From Stutzerimonas sp. S1 (lineage in GTDB: Bacteria; Pseudomonadota; Gammaproteobacteria; Pseudomonadales; Pseudomonadaceae): 64,000 nt of DNA. The DNA lies in contig NZ_JAOEIY010000005.1 of the NCBI RefSeq assembly GCF_025966695.1, positions 186,001 through 250,000 on the forward strand. The letters run 5' to 3'. The notes beneath the pieces were generated by a model. That model saw only the letters and a program-made list of their open reading frames with translations, was not told the origin of the DNA and made no database searches. Both the position numbers and the translations under genes were made by a program. Each line of letters begins with the position of its first letter. The stretch's first letter is position 1. This document shows, in pieces, positions 36,549 through 45,758 of this stretch.

Positions 36549-36672
36549 GAGTGCTTGTATAGGCCAATAGAGCCGACAGGATGGGGCTGTCAGTCCCGCT
36601 TTTCAAGTTGCGGCCCAGCGATTCGGCCGTGCACTGCAGGCACAAGGGTATCCAGCTGTGATCGCCGCGGCA

Positions 36673-37974
36673 TCAGCGCGGCGCTACCTGCCCCGACGGG
36701 AAGTGGCAGGTGAAGACGCTGCCCTTGCCCGGTGTACTGTTAATGTCCAGGCGCCCCTGATGGCGCAGCAGGACGTGCTTGACGATCGCCAGTCCCAGGC
36801 CGGTGCCGCCGGTGTTGCTGGCACGGCTGGAGTCCACCCGGTAGAAGCGTTCGGTCAGGCGCGGCAGGTGCTTGGGTTCGATGCCGATACCGGAGTCCTC
36901 CACGCTGAGGTGCGCGCCGGCTTCATTACCCCACCAGCGGATGTGGATGTCGCCGCCGTCGGGGGTGTACTTCACCGCGTTGAACACCAGGTTGGAGAAG
37001 GCGCTGCGCAGTTCGGCCTCGCTGCCCTTGAGCTGCAGCGCGGCGTCGGCATCGAGGCTGATGCGGTGCCCACGCCCGGCGGAAAGCGCGCGCGCATCGC
37101 TGGCGATCGCCTGCAGCAGTGGCGCGACGGCGACCGGCTGGTTGTCGGCCGGTCGGTTGCTCGCCTCGAGTTTTGCCAGCAACAGCAGGTCGTTGATCAG
37201 ATGTTGCATGCGCCCCGCCTGCTGATTCATCTGCTGTAGCGCACGCAGCAGGCGCGGATTGAGCTGCTCGGGATTGTCCAGCAGGGTTTCCAGGTAGCCG
37301 GCGATCACCGTCAGCGGCGTACGCAGCTCGTGGGAGACGTTGGCGACGAAGTCCTTGCGCATCTGTTCGAGCTGGTGGACCCGCGTGACGTCGCGGACCA
37401 CCAGCAGGTGTTCGCTGTTGCCGTAGCGGGTGATGGTGATCTGCAGGCGGATGCGATCGTTCACCGGTGCCGGCAATTCCAGCGGCTCCTCGTAGTGGCC
37501 GCTCTCGAAGTACTCCTTGAAGCGCGGATGGCGTACCAGGTTGGTGATCGGATGGCCACTGTCCTGGGGCTTCTTCAGGCCGAGTAGGCGGTCGGCGGCG
37601 ATGTTCCACCACTCCAGATTGCCGTCGCTGTCGAGCATGATCACCGCGTCCTTCAGGGCAGCGGTCGAGCCCTGCACGCGGTCGATTACCGCCTGCAGCT
37701 GGCCGCGCGAGCGCAGGTCGCGGCGCTGCAGCTGATAAAGATTGTCGAACACCTCGCCCCAGACCCCGGCAGCATCGGGTGGCGGCTCGTCGGCGTCTTT
37801 GCGTTGCAGCCAGCGCTGCAGGCGGCGCAGCTGATAGAACGTCCAGCCCAGGTAGCCGCCCAGGCCGAGTACCAGCATCCAGGCGTATTGACCGGTGATC
37901 AGCCCGAGCAGCAGGCAGGCGCCAAGCAGCAGCAGGAGTCGGCGGACGAGAGTGCCTTGCCAGTCTTGGTTCAA
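36673..37974 (-). CDS. phoR: Phosphate regulon sensor histidine kinase PhoR
   Basis: A 433-residue membrane histidine kinase. Two N-terminal helices (LLLLLGACLLLGLITGQYAW, then MLVLGLGGYLGWTFYQL) precede a PAS domain, the H-box FVANVSHELRTPLTVIAGYL (phospho-His near residue 217), and the ATPase N, G1 and G2 boxes (NLVFNAVKYTPDGG, EDSGIGIEPKHL, NTGGTGLGLAIVKH). It senses phosphate sufficiency through the Pst/PhoU complex and phosphorylates PhoB. It follows phoB by 48 bp. Confidence 0.96.
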   Translation of the reverse strand: MNQDWQGTLVRRLLLLLGACLLLGLITGQYAWMLVLGLGGYLGWTFYQLRRLQRWLQRKDADEPPPDAAGVWGEVFDNLYQLQRRDLRSRGQLQAVIDRVQGSTAALKDAVIMLDSDGNLEWWNIAADRLLGLKKPQDSGHPITNLVRHPRFKEYFESGHYEEPLELPAPVNDRIRLQITITRYGNSEHLLVVRDVTRVHQLEQMRKDFVANVSHELRTPLTVIAGYLETLLDNPEQLNPRLLRALQQMNQQAGRMQHLINDLLLLAKLEASNRPADNQPVAVAPLLQAIASDARALSAGRGHRISLDADAALQLKGSEAELRSAFSNLVFNAVKYTPDGGDIHIRWWGNEAGAHLSVEDSGIGIEPKHLPRLTERFYRVDSSRASNTGGTGLGLAIVKHVLLRHQGRLDINSTPGKGSVFTCHFPSGQVAPR

Positions 37975-38022
37975 CCGAATAGCTCCATGCGGGCGGTGAG
38001 GGTGGCAGAGCGGGGTAGGGCG

Positions 38023-38712
38023 TCAGACCTTGCTGGAGAAACGGTAGCCGGTGCCGCGCACCGTCTGCACCAGGTTCTCGTAGGCTTCCCCAAGGGCCTT
38101 GCGCAGGCGGCGGATGTGTACGTCAACGGTACGCTCCTCGACATACACATTGCCGCCCCAGACCTGATCCAGCAGCTGGCCGCGAGTATAGGCGCGCTCC
38201 TGGTGGGTCATGAAGAACTGCAGCAGACGGTACTCGGTCGGGCCCATCTCGGCCGGCTTGCCGTCGATGGTGACGCGATGACTGATGGGGTCGAGCAGCA
38301 GGCCGCCGACTTCGATGGGCGCTTCGCCGTCGCTCGGCGCGGCGCGGCGCAGCACGGCCTTCAGGCGCGCGACCAGCTCGCGCGGGGAGAATGGCTTGGT
38401 GATGTAGTCATCGGCGCCGACTTCCAGGCCCTGGATCTTGTTGTCCTCTTCGCCCTTGGCGGTGAGCATGATGATCGGCGTGTCCGCAGTCAGCTCGTCA
38501 CGCTTCAGCCGTCGCGCCAGCTCGATGCCCGAGGTTCCCGGCAGCATCCAGTCGAGCAGGATCAGATCGGGCTGGCGGTCGATGATCAGGGCGTGGGCCT
38601 GTTGGCTATTTTCCGCTTCCAGGCACTCGTAGCCGGCCATCTCCAGGGCGACGACGATCATCTCGCGGATCGGCGCCTCGTCGTCGACGATCAATATGCT
38701 CTTGCCGTTCAT
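38023..38712 (-). CDS. phoB: Phosphate regulon response regulator PhoB
   Basis: A 229-residue OmpR-class regulator, the E. coli PhoB length. The receiver has [20 protein letters not shown] and [16 protein letters not shown] (phospho-Asp), and the C-terminal winged helix has [20 protein letters not shown] and [10 protein letters not shown]. It binds Pho boxes in phosphate-regulated promoters. A candidate Pho box lies 49-66 bp upstream of its start, consistent with autoregulation. Confidence 0.97.
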   Translation of the reverse strand: MNGKSILIVDDEAPIREMIVVALEMAGYECLEAENSQQAHALIIDRQPDLILLDWMLPGTSGIELARRLKRDELTADTPIIMLTAKGEEDNKIQGLEVGADDYITKPFSPRELVARLKAVLRRAAPSDGEAPIEVGGLLLDPISHRVTIDGKPAEMGPTEYRLLQFFMTHQERAYTRGQLLDQVWGGNVYVEERTVDVHIRRLRKALGEAYENLVQTVRGTGYRFSSKV

Positions 38713-38760
38713 GGTCCAGCCTCGGTCGTTTCTTGTCGTCGGGCATTAGATAACGGAATT

Positions 38761-38778
38761 ATTGCAGCGATGTGACAG
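38761..38778 (-). promoter_or_regulatory. Candidate Pho box upstream of phoB
   Basis: Read on the minus strand the site is CTGTCACATCGCTGCAAT: CTGTCAC and CTGCAAT at 11-bp spacing, close to the consensus of two CTGTCAT direct repeats 11 bp apart. A possible -10 (TTATCT or TATCTA) follows after 7-8 bases. The right half is a weaker match than the left. Confidence 0.7.
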
Positions 38779-38811
38779 GCAGGCGTCGGTCTGCACGAGG
38801 GCGGATCGGCT

Positions 38812-39705
38812 TCAGCTTTTGAGCGCGTAATCCAGCACGATGCCCACCAGAACGGCGAGGCCGGCCCAGTGGTTGTGCAGAAATGCGGCGAAGCAGCGCT
38901 GCCGATCGCGCGAGCGGGTGTAGTGGAACTCCCAGGCATAGCAGGCTGCCGCGCCCAGCAGTCCGAGGTGGAACCACTGGCCAAGTTCGAAGCGGGCGCC
39001 GGCCAGCAGCAGGCAGAACAGCGCCAGTCCCTGCAGGCCGAGGATGATCACCCGGTCTGCCTCGCCGAAGAGGATCGCGGTAGAGCGAATGCCGATCTTC
39101 AGATCATCCTCGCGATCGGCCATGGCGTAGTAGGTGTCGTAGGCCACCGTCCACACCACGTTGGCGATGAACAGCAGCCAGGCTTCCGCTGGCAGCGTGC
39201 CGCGGGTGGCGGTGAAGCACATAAGGATGCCCCAGGAGTAGGCGGCACCGAGTACTACCTGCGGATAATAGGTGTAGCGTTTCATGAACGGATACAGCGA
39301 GGCGACCGCCAGGGCGCCGAACGACATCCAGATCGTGGTGGTGTTGGTCAGCAGCACCAGGCCGAAGGCCAGTGCCACCAGCACGGCGAACAACACCCAG
39401 GCTTCGCGCACCTGGATGCGCCCGGTGGCCAGTGGCCGATTACTGGTGCGCTGCACGTGGCCGTCGAAATTGCGATCGGCGAAGTCGTTGATCACGCAGC
39501 CTGCCGCACGCATCAGGATCACCCCGGCGATGAAGATGAACAGGTGCTTGGCGCTCGGCACGCCTTCGGCCGCGATCCACAGCGCCGACAGGGTCGGCCA
39601 GAGCAGCAGGTAGATGCCGATTGGCTTGTCCATGCGCGTCAGCTGGATGAAGTCCCAGGCGCGCGGGTGCAGGCGATTGCACGATTGCAGGAGTTTCAAG
39701 TACAT
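38812..39705 (-). CDS. ubiA: 4-hydroxybenzoate octaprenyltransferase
   Basis: A 297-residue integral membrane prenyltransferase. The first Asp-rich motif is in [16 protein letters not shown] and the second in [20 protein letters not shown]; both bind Mg-prenyl diphosphate. [19 protein letters not shown] near the N-terminus is typical. It joins the polyprenyl chain to 4-hydroxybenzoate in ubiquinone synthesis. It lies downstream of ubiC, with 49 bp between them, and upstream of phoB. The longer frame to 40170 runs antiparallel through ubiC and is discarded. Confidence 0.97.
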   Translation of the reverse strand: MYLKLLQSCNRLHPRAWDFIQLTRMDKPIGIYLLLWPTLSALWIAAEGVPSAKHLFIFIAGVILMRAAGCVINDFADRNFDGHVQRTSNRPLATGRIQVREAWVLFAVLVALAFGLVLLTNTTTIWMSFGALAVASLYPFMKRYTYYPQVVLGAAYSWGILMCFTATRGTLPAEAWLLFIANVVWTVAYDTYYAMADREDDLKIGIRSTAILFGEADRVIILGLQGLALFCLLLAGARFELGQWFHLGLLGAAACYAWEFHYTRSRDRQRCFAAFLHNHWAGLAVLVGIVLDYALKS

Positions 39706-39754
39706 CAGCGGTCTCCGTGCGGCAGATGCGATGAGGGAAAAGGGGCCGTGCGAC

Positions 39755-40297
39755 TCATGGCTCGATGCTGGCCGCTCGCCAGAGTGCGGGCAGAAACACC
39801 TCGGCGACCAGCACGCCGAGCTGGTCCTGACTGAAGCGCGAACGCCTGGCCCACAGTCCGCTTTGGCGGCACTCGCGTGGCAGCCAGGCAGCCGGATAAT
39901 GACAAGCCTGCAGCGGGCCGCGAGCGAATGCCGGATCGCTGAACAGCAGCTCGCCGAGCGAACGGTTACCCAAGCTTTGCAGGTCCATCCCCGCCCGTTC
40001 CAGCGCCGGGCGGGCGGCGACGCTGCGAGCGAACACCCAGGGCTGGCCGTCGCCGCACAGATAGACCTCGCGCACCCAGCCTTCGCAACCCGGTGCCACG
40101 CCGAGTTCGGCGCATTCGTCATTGCGCAGCGGCTCCCAGGCCTCATGCAGCGGGGTGACGCTGAAGGCACCGGCGGCCAGATCGGTGAGACGGCGCGTCA
40201 AAGAACCCTTATCGAGGTACAGCCAGTCATGCAGGGCGGGATCGAGCGGGCAAGGCAGGCGGTCGGCGCTCAGCCAGGAGTGGAGAAGATCGGACAC
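39755..40297 (-). CDS. ubiC: Chorismate lyase
   Basis: A 180-residue protein (E. coli UbiC 165). Visible features are [20 protein letters not shown] (substrate-flap and Arg region), [20 protein letters not shown] (active-site strand), and [16 protein letters not shown]. It removes pyruvate from chorismate to give 4-hydroxybenzoate, the UbiA substrate. The start is uncertain: GTG at 40297 begins the recognisable protein, and the only in-frame ATG is at 40339, with 14 further residues. Neither has a good ribosome binding site. Confidence 0.9.
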   Translation of the reverse strand: MSDLLHSWLSADRLPCPLDPALHDWLYLDKGSLTRRLTDLAAGAFSVTPLHEAWEPLRNDECAELGVAPGCEGWVREVYLCGDGQPWVFARSVAARPALERAGMDLQSLGNRSLGELLFSDPAFARGPLQACHYPAAWLPRECRQSGLWARRSRFSQDQLGVLVAEVFLPALWRAASIEP

Positions 40298-40402
40298 GAG
40301 CGTAATCGAGCATAACAAAAGAAGCGGCGAGTCTAGCATGCGGGCCGGGACGGCTGCGGTGAGCCGCCGCTGTAGCCAGGTCGCGCGTTGGCTACACGAA
40401 CT

Positions 40403-41176
40403 TCAGGTCCAGCCTTCCAGGCGCATGGTGGCGCGCACCAGGCGCTGCTCTTCCTGCTCGATTTCCTTGAGGTTGTCGCGAATGCCGTGGATATGGTCGC
40501 GTGCCGCGCGCTGGGCCTGTTCCGGAAGGCGTTCGATCACCGCGTGATAGAGCCGCGAGTGCTGACGGTCGATCTGCCGCTTCTGCGCCGGGCGGTGATA
40601 AAGGTTGTTCACCGAGGCGAACACGGTGCTGAGCATCAGGTCGGTCAGTGACTGCAGCGTGTGCACCAGCACCGGGTTGTGCGAAGCCTCGCAGATAGCC
40701 AGGTGGAAGGCGTGATCGAGGCGCGCATGCTCGCGCGGATCGGCGCCGTCCTCGCTGGCATGGGCGGCGAGCATCTCCTCATAGCGCCGGCGCAGCAGCA
40801 CGAAGTCCGCCTCGGTACCGCGCAGCGCCGCCAGCCGTGCCGATTCGCCCTCGAGCAGCGCGCGCACTTCCAGCAGGTCATACAGCGTACGGGGTTGCGA
40901 GTTGAATAGATGCATCAGCGGGCTGGCATCGTGGTTGTCCGACAGCTCGGCGACGAAGGAGCCGCGGCCCTGTGCGGTTTCGATGATGCCGCGTCCGCGC
41001 AGCACGCGCAGCCCCTCGCGCAGCGCCGAACGCGAGATGCCGAGCTTCTCGCACAGACGGCGCTCCGACGGCAGCGCCTGGCCGACCTTGAGCACGCCAT
41101 CGACGATCAGGCGCTCGATGCGCTCGGCCACCACGTCTGCGACTTGACGACGATCATTGCGGTTTTCGCTCAGCAT
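40403..41176 (-). CDS. glcC: GntR/FadR-family regulator GlcC
   Basis: A 257-residue FadR-type regulator. The N-terminal winged helix has GQALPSERRLCEKLGISRSA and LRVLRGRGIIETAQGRGSFV; the C-terminal FCD domain has the metal-binding His cluster in RLDHAFHLAICEASHN and DHIHGIRDNL. It is divergent from glcD. In E. coli and Pseudomonas GlcC activates the glycolate operon with glycolate or glyoxylate as effector. Two palindromes of the type this family recognises lie between it and glcD. Confidence 0.93.
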   Translation of the reverse strand: MLSENRNDRRQVADVVAERIERLIVDGVLKVGQALPSERRLCEKLGISRSALREGLRVLRGRGIIETAQGRGSFVAELSDNHDASPLMHLFNSQPRTLYDLLEVRALLEGESARLAALRGTEADFVLLRRRYEEMLAAHASEDGADPREHARLDHAFHLAICEASHNPVLVHTLQSLTDLMLSTVFASVNNLYHRPAQKRQIDRQHSRLYHAVIERLPEQAQRAARDHIHGIRDNLKEIEQEEQRLVRATMRLEGWT

Positions 41177-41192
41177 GCAGGGCTTCCTTCAG

Positions 41193-41205
41193 CTGGTAGG
41201 ACCAG
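41193..41205. promoter_or_regulatory. FadR/GlcC-type operator, site 1
   Basis: The palindrome CTGGT-AGG-ACCAG matches the TGGT-N3-ACCA pattern of FadR/PdhR/GlcC-type regulators. It begins 16 bp upstream of the glcC start and its core is identical to site 2. Confidence 0.78.
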
Positions 41206-41297
41206 TTGCCAACCAGTCTACCCTGAAGCACGGCGCTTTTGTACGGGCTGGCCCTGGCGCGGTCGCTGAGTAGTGCCTGCGGGAATATCACTACAAA

Positions 41298-41314
41298 AAC
41301 TGGTAGGACCAGTT
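41298..41314. promoter_or_regulatory. FadR/GlcC-type operator, site 2
   Basis: AACTGGT-AGG-ACCAGTT is a 17-bp palindrome with perfect 7-bp arms. It lies 101 bp upstream of the glcD start and 107 bp (centre to centre) from site 1, about ten helical turns. Confidence 0.8.
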
Positions 41315-41414
41315 CAAGTTGCCATGGACGGCGAGAGCGATCGGCGCTAATGATGCGGCATTGCACCGCAGCGGGCCGTGCTGACGGTGAACCACAAGAG
41401 CGCCTGAAACTGCC

Positions 41415-42914
41415 ATGAACATTCTCTACGACGAACGCGTCGACGGTGCGTTGCCCAAGGTTGACAAGGCCGCACTGCTGGCGGAGCTGCACAAGCAGCT
41501 GCCTGACCTGGAGGTCCTCCATCGCAGCGAGGACCTCAAGCCCTACGAGTGCGACGGGCTTTCCGCCTACCGCACCGCGCCGCTGATGGTGGTACTACCC
41601 GAGCGTGTCGAACAGGTCGAGACGCTGCTCAAGCTGTGCCATCAGATTGGCGTGCCGGTGGTCGCCCGCGGTGCCGGTACCGGCTTGTCCGGCGGCGCGC
41701 TGCCGCTGGAGCAGGGCATCCTGCTGGTGATGGCGCGCTTCAACAAGATTCTCGAAGTCGATCCGGCCGGGCGTTTCGCTCGCGTGCAGCCCGGCGTGCG
41801 CAACCTGGCGATCTCCCAGGCCGCCGCCCCCTACGAGCTGTACTACGCGCCGGACCCTTCCTCGCAGATCGCGTGCTCCATCGGCGGCAACGTCGCCGAG
41901 AACGCCGGCGGCGTGCATTGCCTGAAGTACGGCCTGACCGTGCACAACCTGCTCAAGGTGGAAATCCTCACCGTCGAGGGCGAGCGCATGACGCTTGGCT
42001 CCGATGCGCTGGATTCGCCAGGCTTCGACCTGCTGGCGCTGTTCACCGGCTCGGAGGGCATGCTCGGCATCGTCACCGAAGTCACCGTCAAACTGCTGCC
42101 CAAACCGCAGGTGGCCAAGGTGCTGCTGGCCGCGTTCGACTCGGTGGAGAAGGCCGGGCGTGCGGTGGGCGACATCATCGCCGCCGGCATCATCCCCGGT
42201 GGCCTGGAAATGATGGACAACCTGTCGATCCGCGCCGCCGAGGATTTCATCCATGCCGGTTACCCGGTGGATGCCGAGGCGATCCTGCTCTGCGAGCTGG
42301 ATGGCGTCGAGGCCGACGTGCACGACGATTGCACCCGCGTCAGCGAGGTGCTGAAGCTGGCCGGCGCCACCGAGGTGCGTCTGGCCAAGGACGAAGCCGA
42401 GCGCGTGCGTTTCTGGGCCGGGCGCAAGAACGCCTTCCCGGCGGTCGGGCGCATCTCCCCCGACTACTACTGCATGGACGGCACCATTCCGCGGCGCGAG
42501 CTGCCGGGCGTGCTCAAGGGCATCGCCGATCTGTCCGAGCAGTTCGGCCTGCGCGTGGCCAACGTGTTCCACGCCGGCGACGGCAACATGCACCCGCTGA
42601 TCCTCTTCGATGCCAACCAGCCCGGTGAGCTGGAGCGCGCCGAGGAGCTGGGCGGCAAGATTCTCGAACTCTGCGTCGAGGTGGGCGGCAGCATCACCGG
42701 CGAGCACGGCGTCGGCCGCGAGAAGATCAACCAGATGTGCTCGCAGTTCAATGCCGACGAGCTGACCCTGTTCCACGCGGTCAAGGCGGCCTTCGACCCG
42801 AGCGGCCTGCTCAACCCCGGCAAGAACATCCCGACCCTGCATCGCTGCGCCGAATTCGGCCGCATGCACATCCACAACGGTCAGCTGCCCTTCCCCGAAC
42901 TGGAGCGTTTCTGA
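41415..42914 (+). CDS. glcD: Glycolate oxidase subunit GlcD
   Basis: A 499-residue FAD-binding subunit of the same length as E. coli GlcD (499). It has PVVARGAGTGLSGGALPLEQ and IGGNVAENAGGVHCLKYGL for FAD, HAGDGNMHPLILFD and GSITGEHGVGREKINQM for the active site, and ends with LLNPGKNIPTLHRC. It oxidises glycolate to glyoxylate at the membrane. It shares one base with glcE (TGATG). Confidence 0.97.
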   Translation: MNILYDERVDGALPKVDKAALLAELHKQLPDLEVLHRSEDLKPYECDGLSAYRTAPLMVVLPERVEQVETLLKLCHQIGVPVVARGAGTGLSGGALPLEQGILLVMARFNKILEVDPAGRFARVQPGVRNLAISQAAAPYELYYAPDPSSQIACSIGGNVAENAGGVHCLKYGLTVHNLLKVEILTVEGERMTLGSDALDSPGFDLLALFTGSEGMLGIVTEVTVKLLPKPQVAKVLLAAFDSVEKAGRAVGDIIAAGIIPGGLEMMDNLSIRAAEDFIHAGYPVDAEAILLCELDGVEADVHDDCTRVSEVLKLAGATEVRLAKDEAERVRFWAGRKNAFPAVGRISPDYYCMDGTIPRRELPGVLKGIADLSEQFGLRVANVFHAGDGNMHPLILFDANQPGELERAEELGGKILELCVEVGGSITGEHGVGREKINQMCSQFNADELTLFHAVKAAFDPSGLLNPGKNIPTLHRCAEFGRMHIHNGQLPFPELERF

Positions 42915-43975
42915 TGTCCGTAATCGCCAACGACGCCAGCGCGCTGTTGCTGGATCAGGTCAACCAGGCGCTTGCCGCCAAGACCCCGCTGCGCATCCAG
43001 GGTGGCGGCACCAAGGCCTTCCTCGGCCATCCAGTCGAGGGTGTGCTGCTCGATACCCGTGAGCATCGCGGCATCGTCAGCTACGACCCCACCGAACTGG
43101 TGGTGACCGTGCGTGCCGGTACGCCGCTGGTCGAGCTGGAAGCTGCGCTGGACGCCGCCGGGCAGATGCTGCCCTGCGAGCCGCCGCACTACGGCACCGG
43201 CGCCACCGTCGGCGGCATGATCGCCGCCGGGCTGTCCGGCCCGCGCCGGCCGTGGAGCGGTTCGGTGCGTGATTTCGTGCTCGGCTCGCGGGTCATCACC
43301 GGTCAGGGCAAGCATCTGCGCTTCGGTGGCGAGGTGATGAAGAACGTCGCCGGCTACGACCTGTCGCGCCTGATGGCCGGCAGCTTCGGTTGCCTCGGCG
43401 TACTCACCGAAGTCTCGCTCAAGGTGCTGCCCAAGCCGCGCCTATGCACCAGCCTGCGCCTGGAGATCGATCTCGAACGCGCGCTGCTCAAGCTCGCCGA
43501 GTGGGGCCAGCAGCCGATCCCGATCAGCGCCGCCAGCCACGACGGCCAGGCGCTGTATCTGCGTCTGGAAGGTGGCGAAGGCTCGGTCAACGCGGCACGC
43601 GAGCGTATCGGTGGTGAGGATCTGGATGCCGGCTACTGGAACGAGCTGCGCGAGCAGCGCCTGGCGTTCTTTGCCGACCCGCGCCCGCTCTGGCGGCTGT
43701 CGCTGCCGAACAACACGCCGGTGCTGCCGCTGCCGGGCGAGCAACTGGTGGACTGGGCCGGTGCCCAGCGCTGGCTGAAGTCCGACGCCGATGCGGTGAC
43801 CATCCGCGGCATCGCCATCGAGGCGGGCGGCCATGCCACCTGCTTTACCGCAGGCGCTACGACCAATCCGTTCCAGCCGCTGTCGGCTCCGCTGCTGCGC
43901 TATCACCGCCAGCTCAAGGCCGCGCTCGACCCGCAGGGGATCTTCAACCCCGGCCGCATGTATTCCGAGGTCTGA
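42914..43975 (+). CDS. glcE: Glycolate oxidase subunit GlcE
   Basis: A 353-residue second FAD-type subunit. It has PLRIQGGGTKAFLGHPVEG, GTGATVGGMIAAGLSGPRRP and FGGEVMKNVAGYDLSRLMAG. It is shorter than GlcD and without the full catalytic loop, as in other GlcE proteins. Its start overlaps the glcD stop (TGATG), so it is translationally coupled. Confidence 0.96.
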   Translation: MSVIANDASALLLDQVNQALAAKTPLRIQGGGTKAFLGHPVEGVLLDTREHRGIVSYDPTELVVTVRAGTPLVELEAALDAAGQMLPCEPPHYGTGATVGGMIAAGLSGPRRPWSGSVRDFVLGSRVITGQGKHLRFGGEVMKNVAGYDLSRLMAGSFGCLGVLTEVSLKVLPKPRLCTSLRLEIDLERALLKLAEWGQQPIPISAASHDGQALYLRLEGGEGSVNAARERIGGEDLDAGYWNELREQRLAFFADPRPLWRLSLPNNTPVLPLPGEQLVDWAGAQRWLKSDADAVTIRGIAIEAGGHATCFTAGATTNPFQPLSAPLLRYHRQLKAALDPQGIFNPGRMYSEV

Positions 43976-43981
43976 CGACGT

Positions 43982-45199
43982 ATGCAAACGAATCTGAGCG
44001 AAGCCGCCAAGCAACTGCCGCGCGCCGAGGAAGCCGAAAGCATCCTGCGCTCCTGCGTGCATTGCGGCTTCTGCAACGCCACCTGCCCGACCTACCAGCT
44101 GCTCGGTGACGAGCTGGACGGCCCGCGCGGGCGCATCTACCTGATGAAGCAGATGTTCGAGGGCGGCGAGGTGACCGAGAGCACCCAGCTGCACCTGGAT
44201 CGCTGCCTGACCTGCCGCAACTGCGAAACCACCTGTCCGTCCGGGGTGAAGTACCACAACCTGCTGGACATCGGCCGCGACTTCATCGAACGCCAGGTGC
44301 AGCGCCCGCTGGGCGAGCGCCTGGTGCGCGGCGGTCTGCGCACGGTGATCCCGCGTCCGGGCCTGTTCAAGGCGCTGCTGGGCACCGGCCAGGCGCTGAA
44401 GCCGCTGATGCCGGCCTCGCTGAAGGACCACCTGCCGCGTGAGATCCGTCCGGCCAAGCCGCGCCCGCAGGTGATGCACAGCCGTCGCGTGCTGATGCTC
44501 GAAGGCTGCGTGCAGCCGAGCCTGTCGCCGAACACCAACGCCGCTGCGGCGCGCGTGCTCGACCGTCTGGGCATCAGCGTCAGCCCGGCACGCGAAGCCG
44601 GCTGCTGCGGCGCGGTGGATTACCACCTCAACGCGCAGGATGCCGGCCTCGAGCGCGCACGGCGCAACATCGACGCCTGGTGGCCGGCCATCGAAGCCGG
44701 TGCCGAAGCCATCGTGCAGACCGCCAGCGGCTGTGGCGCCTTCGTCAAGGAGTACGGCCACCTGCTCAAGGACGACCCGGCCTACGCGGCCAAGGCCGCG
44801 CGCGTCAGCGAGCTGGCCAAGGATCTGGTCGAGGTGCTGCGCAGCGCCGAGCTGGAAAAGCTCGACGTGCGCGCCGACAAGCGCATGGCCTTCCATTGCC
44901 CGTGCACCCTGCAGCACGCACAGAAGCTCGGCGGCGCGGTCGAAGACGTGCTCACCCGCCTCGGCTTCCAGCTCACCGCGGTGCCCGATGCGCACCTGTG
45001 TTGCGGCTCGGCGGGCAGCTATTCGATCACCCAGCCGGAAATCTCCATGCAGCTGCGTGACAACAAGCTCAACGCGCTGGAGAGCGGCAAGCCGGAGGTG
45101 ATCGTCACCGCCAATATCGGCTGCCAGACCCACCTGGATGGCGCCGGCCGCACGCCGGTCAAGCACTGGATCGAAGTGGTCGAGGAATCGATGGGGTGA
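43982..45199 (+). CDS. glcF: Glycolate oxidase iron-sulfur subunit GlcF
   Basis: A 405-residue protein with two N-terminal [4Fe-4S] motifs, CVHCGFCNATCP (near residue 24) and CLTCRNCETTCPSG (near residue 76), and two C-terminal CCG-type domains (REAGCCGAVDYHL, HLCCGSAGSYSI). It passes electrons from GlcD/GlcE to quinone. It starts 6 bp after glcE. The palindromic repeat at 45221-45250 follows its stop. Confidence 0.97.
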   Translation: MQTNLSEAAKQLPRAEEAESILRSCVHCGFCNATCPTYQLLGDELDGPRGRIYLMKQMFEGGEVTESTQLHLDRCLTCRNCETTCPSGVKYHNLLDIGRDFIERQVQRPLGERLVRGGLRTVIPRPGLFKALLGTGQALKPLMPASLKDHLPREIRPAKPRPQVMHSRRVLMLEGCVQPSLSPNTNAAAARVLDRLGISVSPAREAGCCGAVDYHLNAQDAGLERARRNIDAWWPAIEAGAEAIVQTASGCGAFVKEYGHLLKDDPAYAAKAARVSELAKDLVEVLRSAELEKLDVRADKRMAFHCPCTLQHAQKLGGAVEDVLTRLGFQLTAVPDAHLCCGSAGSYSITQPEISMQLRDNKLNALESGKPEVIVTANIGCQTHLDGAGRTPVKHWIEVVEESMG

Positions 45200-45200
45200 C

Positions 45201-45274
45201 GGTGGACAAGGCTGCGCCGTTTTCCACCCTACGGCGCCGTAGGGTGGAAATCTCGCACAGCGAATTTCCACCAG
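45201..45274. repeat. GTAGGGTGGA-type intergenic palindrome, copy 1 (double unit)
   Basis: Two GGTGGA...TCCACC units sit head to head. The centre (45221-45250) is a perfect 30-bp palindrome whose half is TTTCCACCCTACGGC. The right unit runs from CGTAGGGTGGAAAT to TTTCCACC at 45272. It lies between glcF and glcG and may form a processing or attenuation hairpin. Confidence 0.8.
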
Positions 45275-45334
45275 CCGGACCCGCCCGTCGTGCCGCCAAC
45301 CGAACAACCGAAATATGAAGACAGGAGAATCGAG

Positions 45335-45739
45335 ATGAAAAGCAAAGCCGTACTGAGCCAGACCGAAGTCGCCACCATCCTCGCCGCCGCCCGTGCCGAA
45401 GCGCAGGCCAACGGCTGGGCCGTGACCATCGTGGTCGCCGACGACGGCGGCCATCCGCTGGCGCTGGAGCGTCTGGACGGCTGCGCGCCGATCGCCTCCT
45501 ACATCGCCACCGAGAAGGCCCGCAGTTCGGCCCTCGGCCGTCGCGAAACCAAGGGTTACGAGGACATGGTCAACGGCGGCCGCAGCGCCTTCCTCTCCGC
45601 GCCGGTGGTCTGCTCGCTGGAAGGCGGCGTGCCGGTGGTGGTCGACGGCCAGGTGATCGGCTCGGTCGGCGTGTCCGGCGTGACCGCCGCGCAGGACGCG
45701 CAGATCGCCAAGGCTGGCGTCGCCGCCCTGACCAACTGA
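45335..45739 (+). CDS. glcG: GlcG/HbpS-like protein of the glycolate operon
   Basis: A 134-residue HbpS/GlcG-domain protein. It begins [20 protein letters not shown] and has [35 protein letters not shown] and [20 protein letters not shown], all typical. Its function in glycolate use is unknown; relatives bind haem. The ATG at 45335 has AGGAGAATCGAG upstream. It lies between glcF and glcB. Confidence 0.92.
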   Translation: MKSKAVLSQTEVATILAAARAEAQANGWAVTIVVADDGGHPLALERLDGCAPIASYIATEKARSSALGRRETKGYEDMVNGGRSAFLSAPVVCSLEGGVPVVVDGQVIGSVGVSGVTAAQDAQIAKAGVAALTN

Positions 45740-45758
45740 CAACAAGGAGCACCCGAAG

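Noticed and set aside
38812..40170. A long start (452 codons) for ubiA
   Set aside because: The extra part is in another frame of ubiC. UbiA homology and length begin at 39705.
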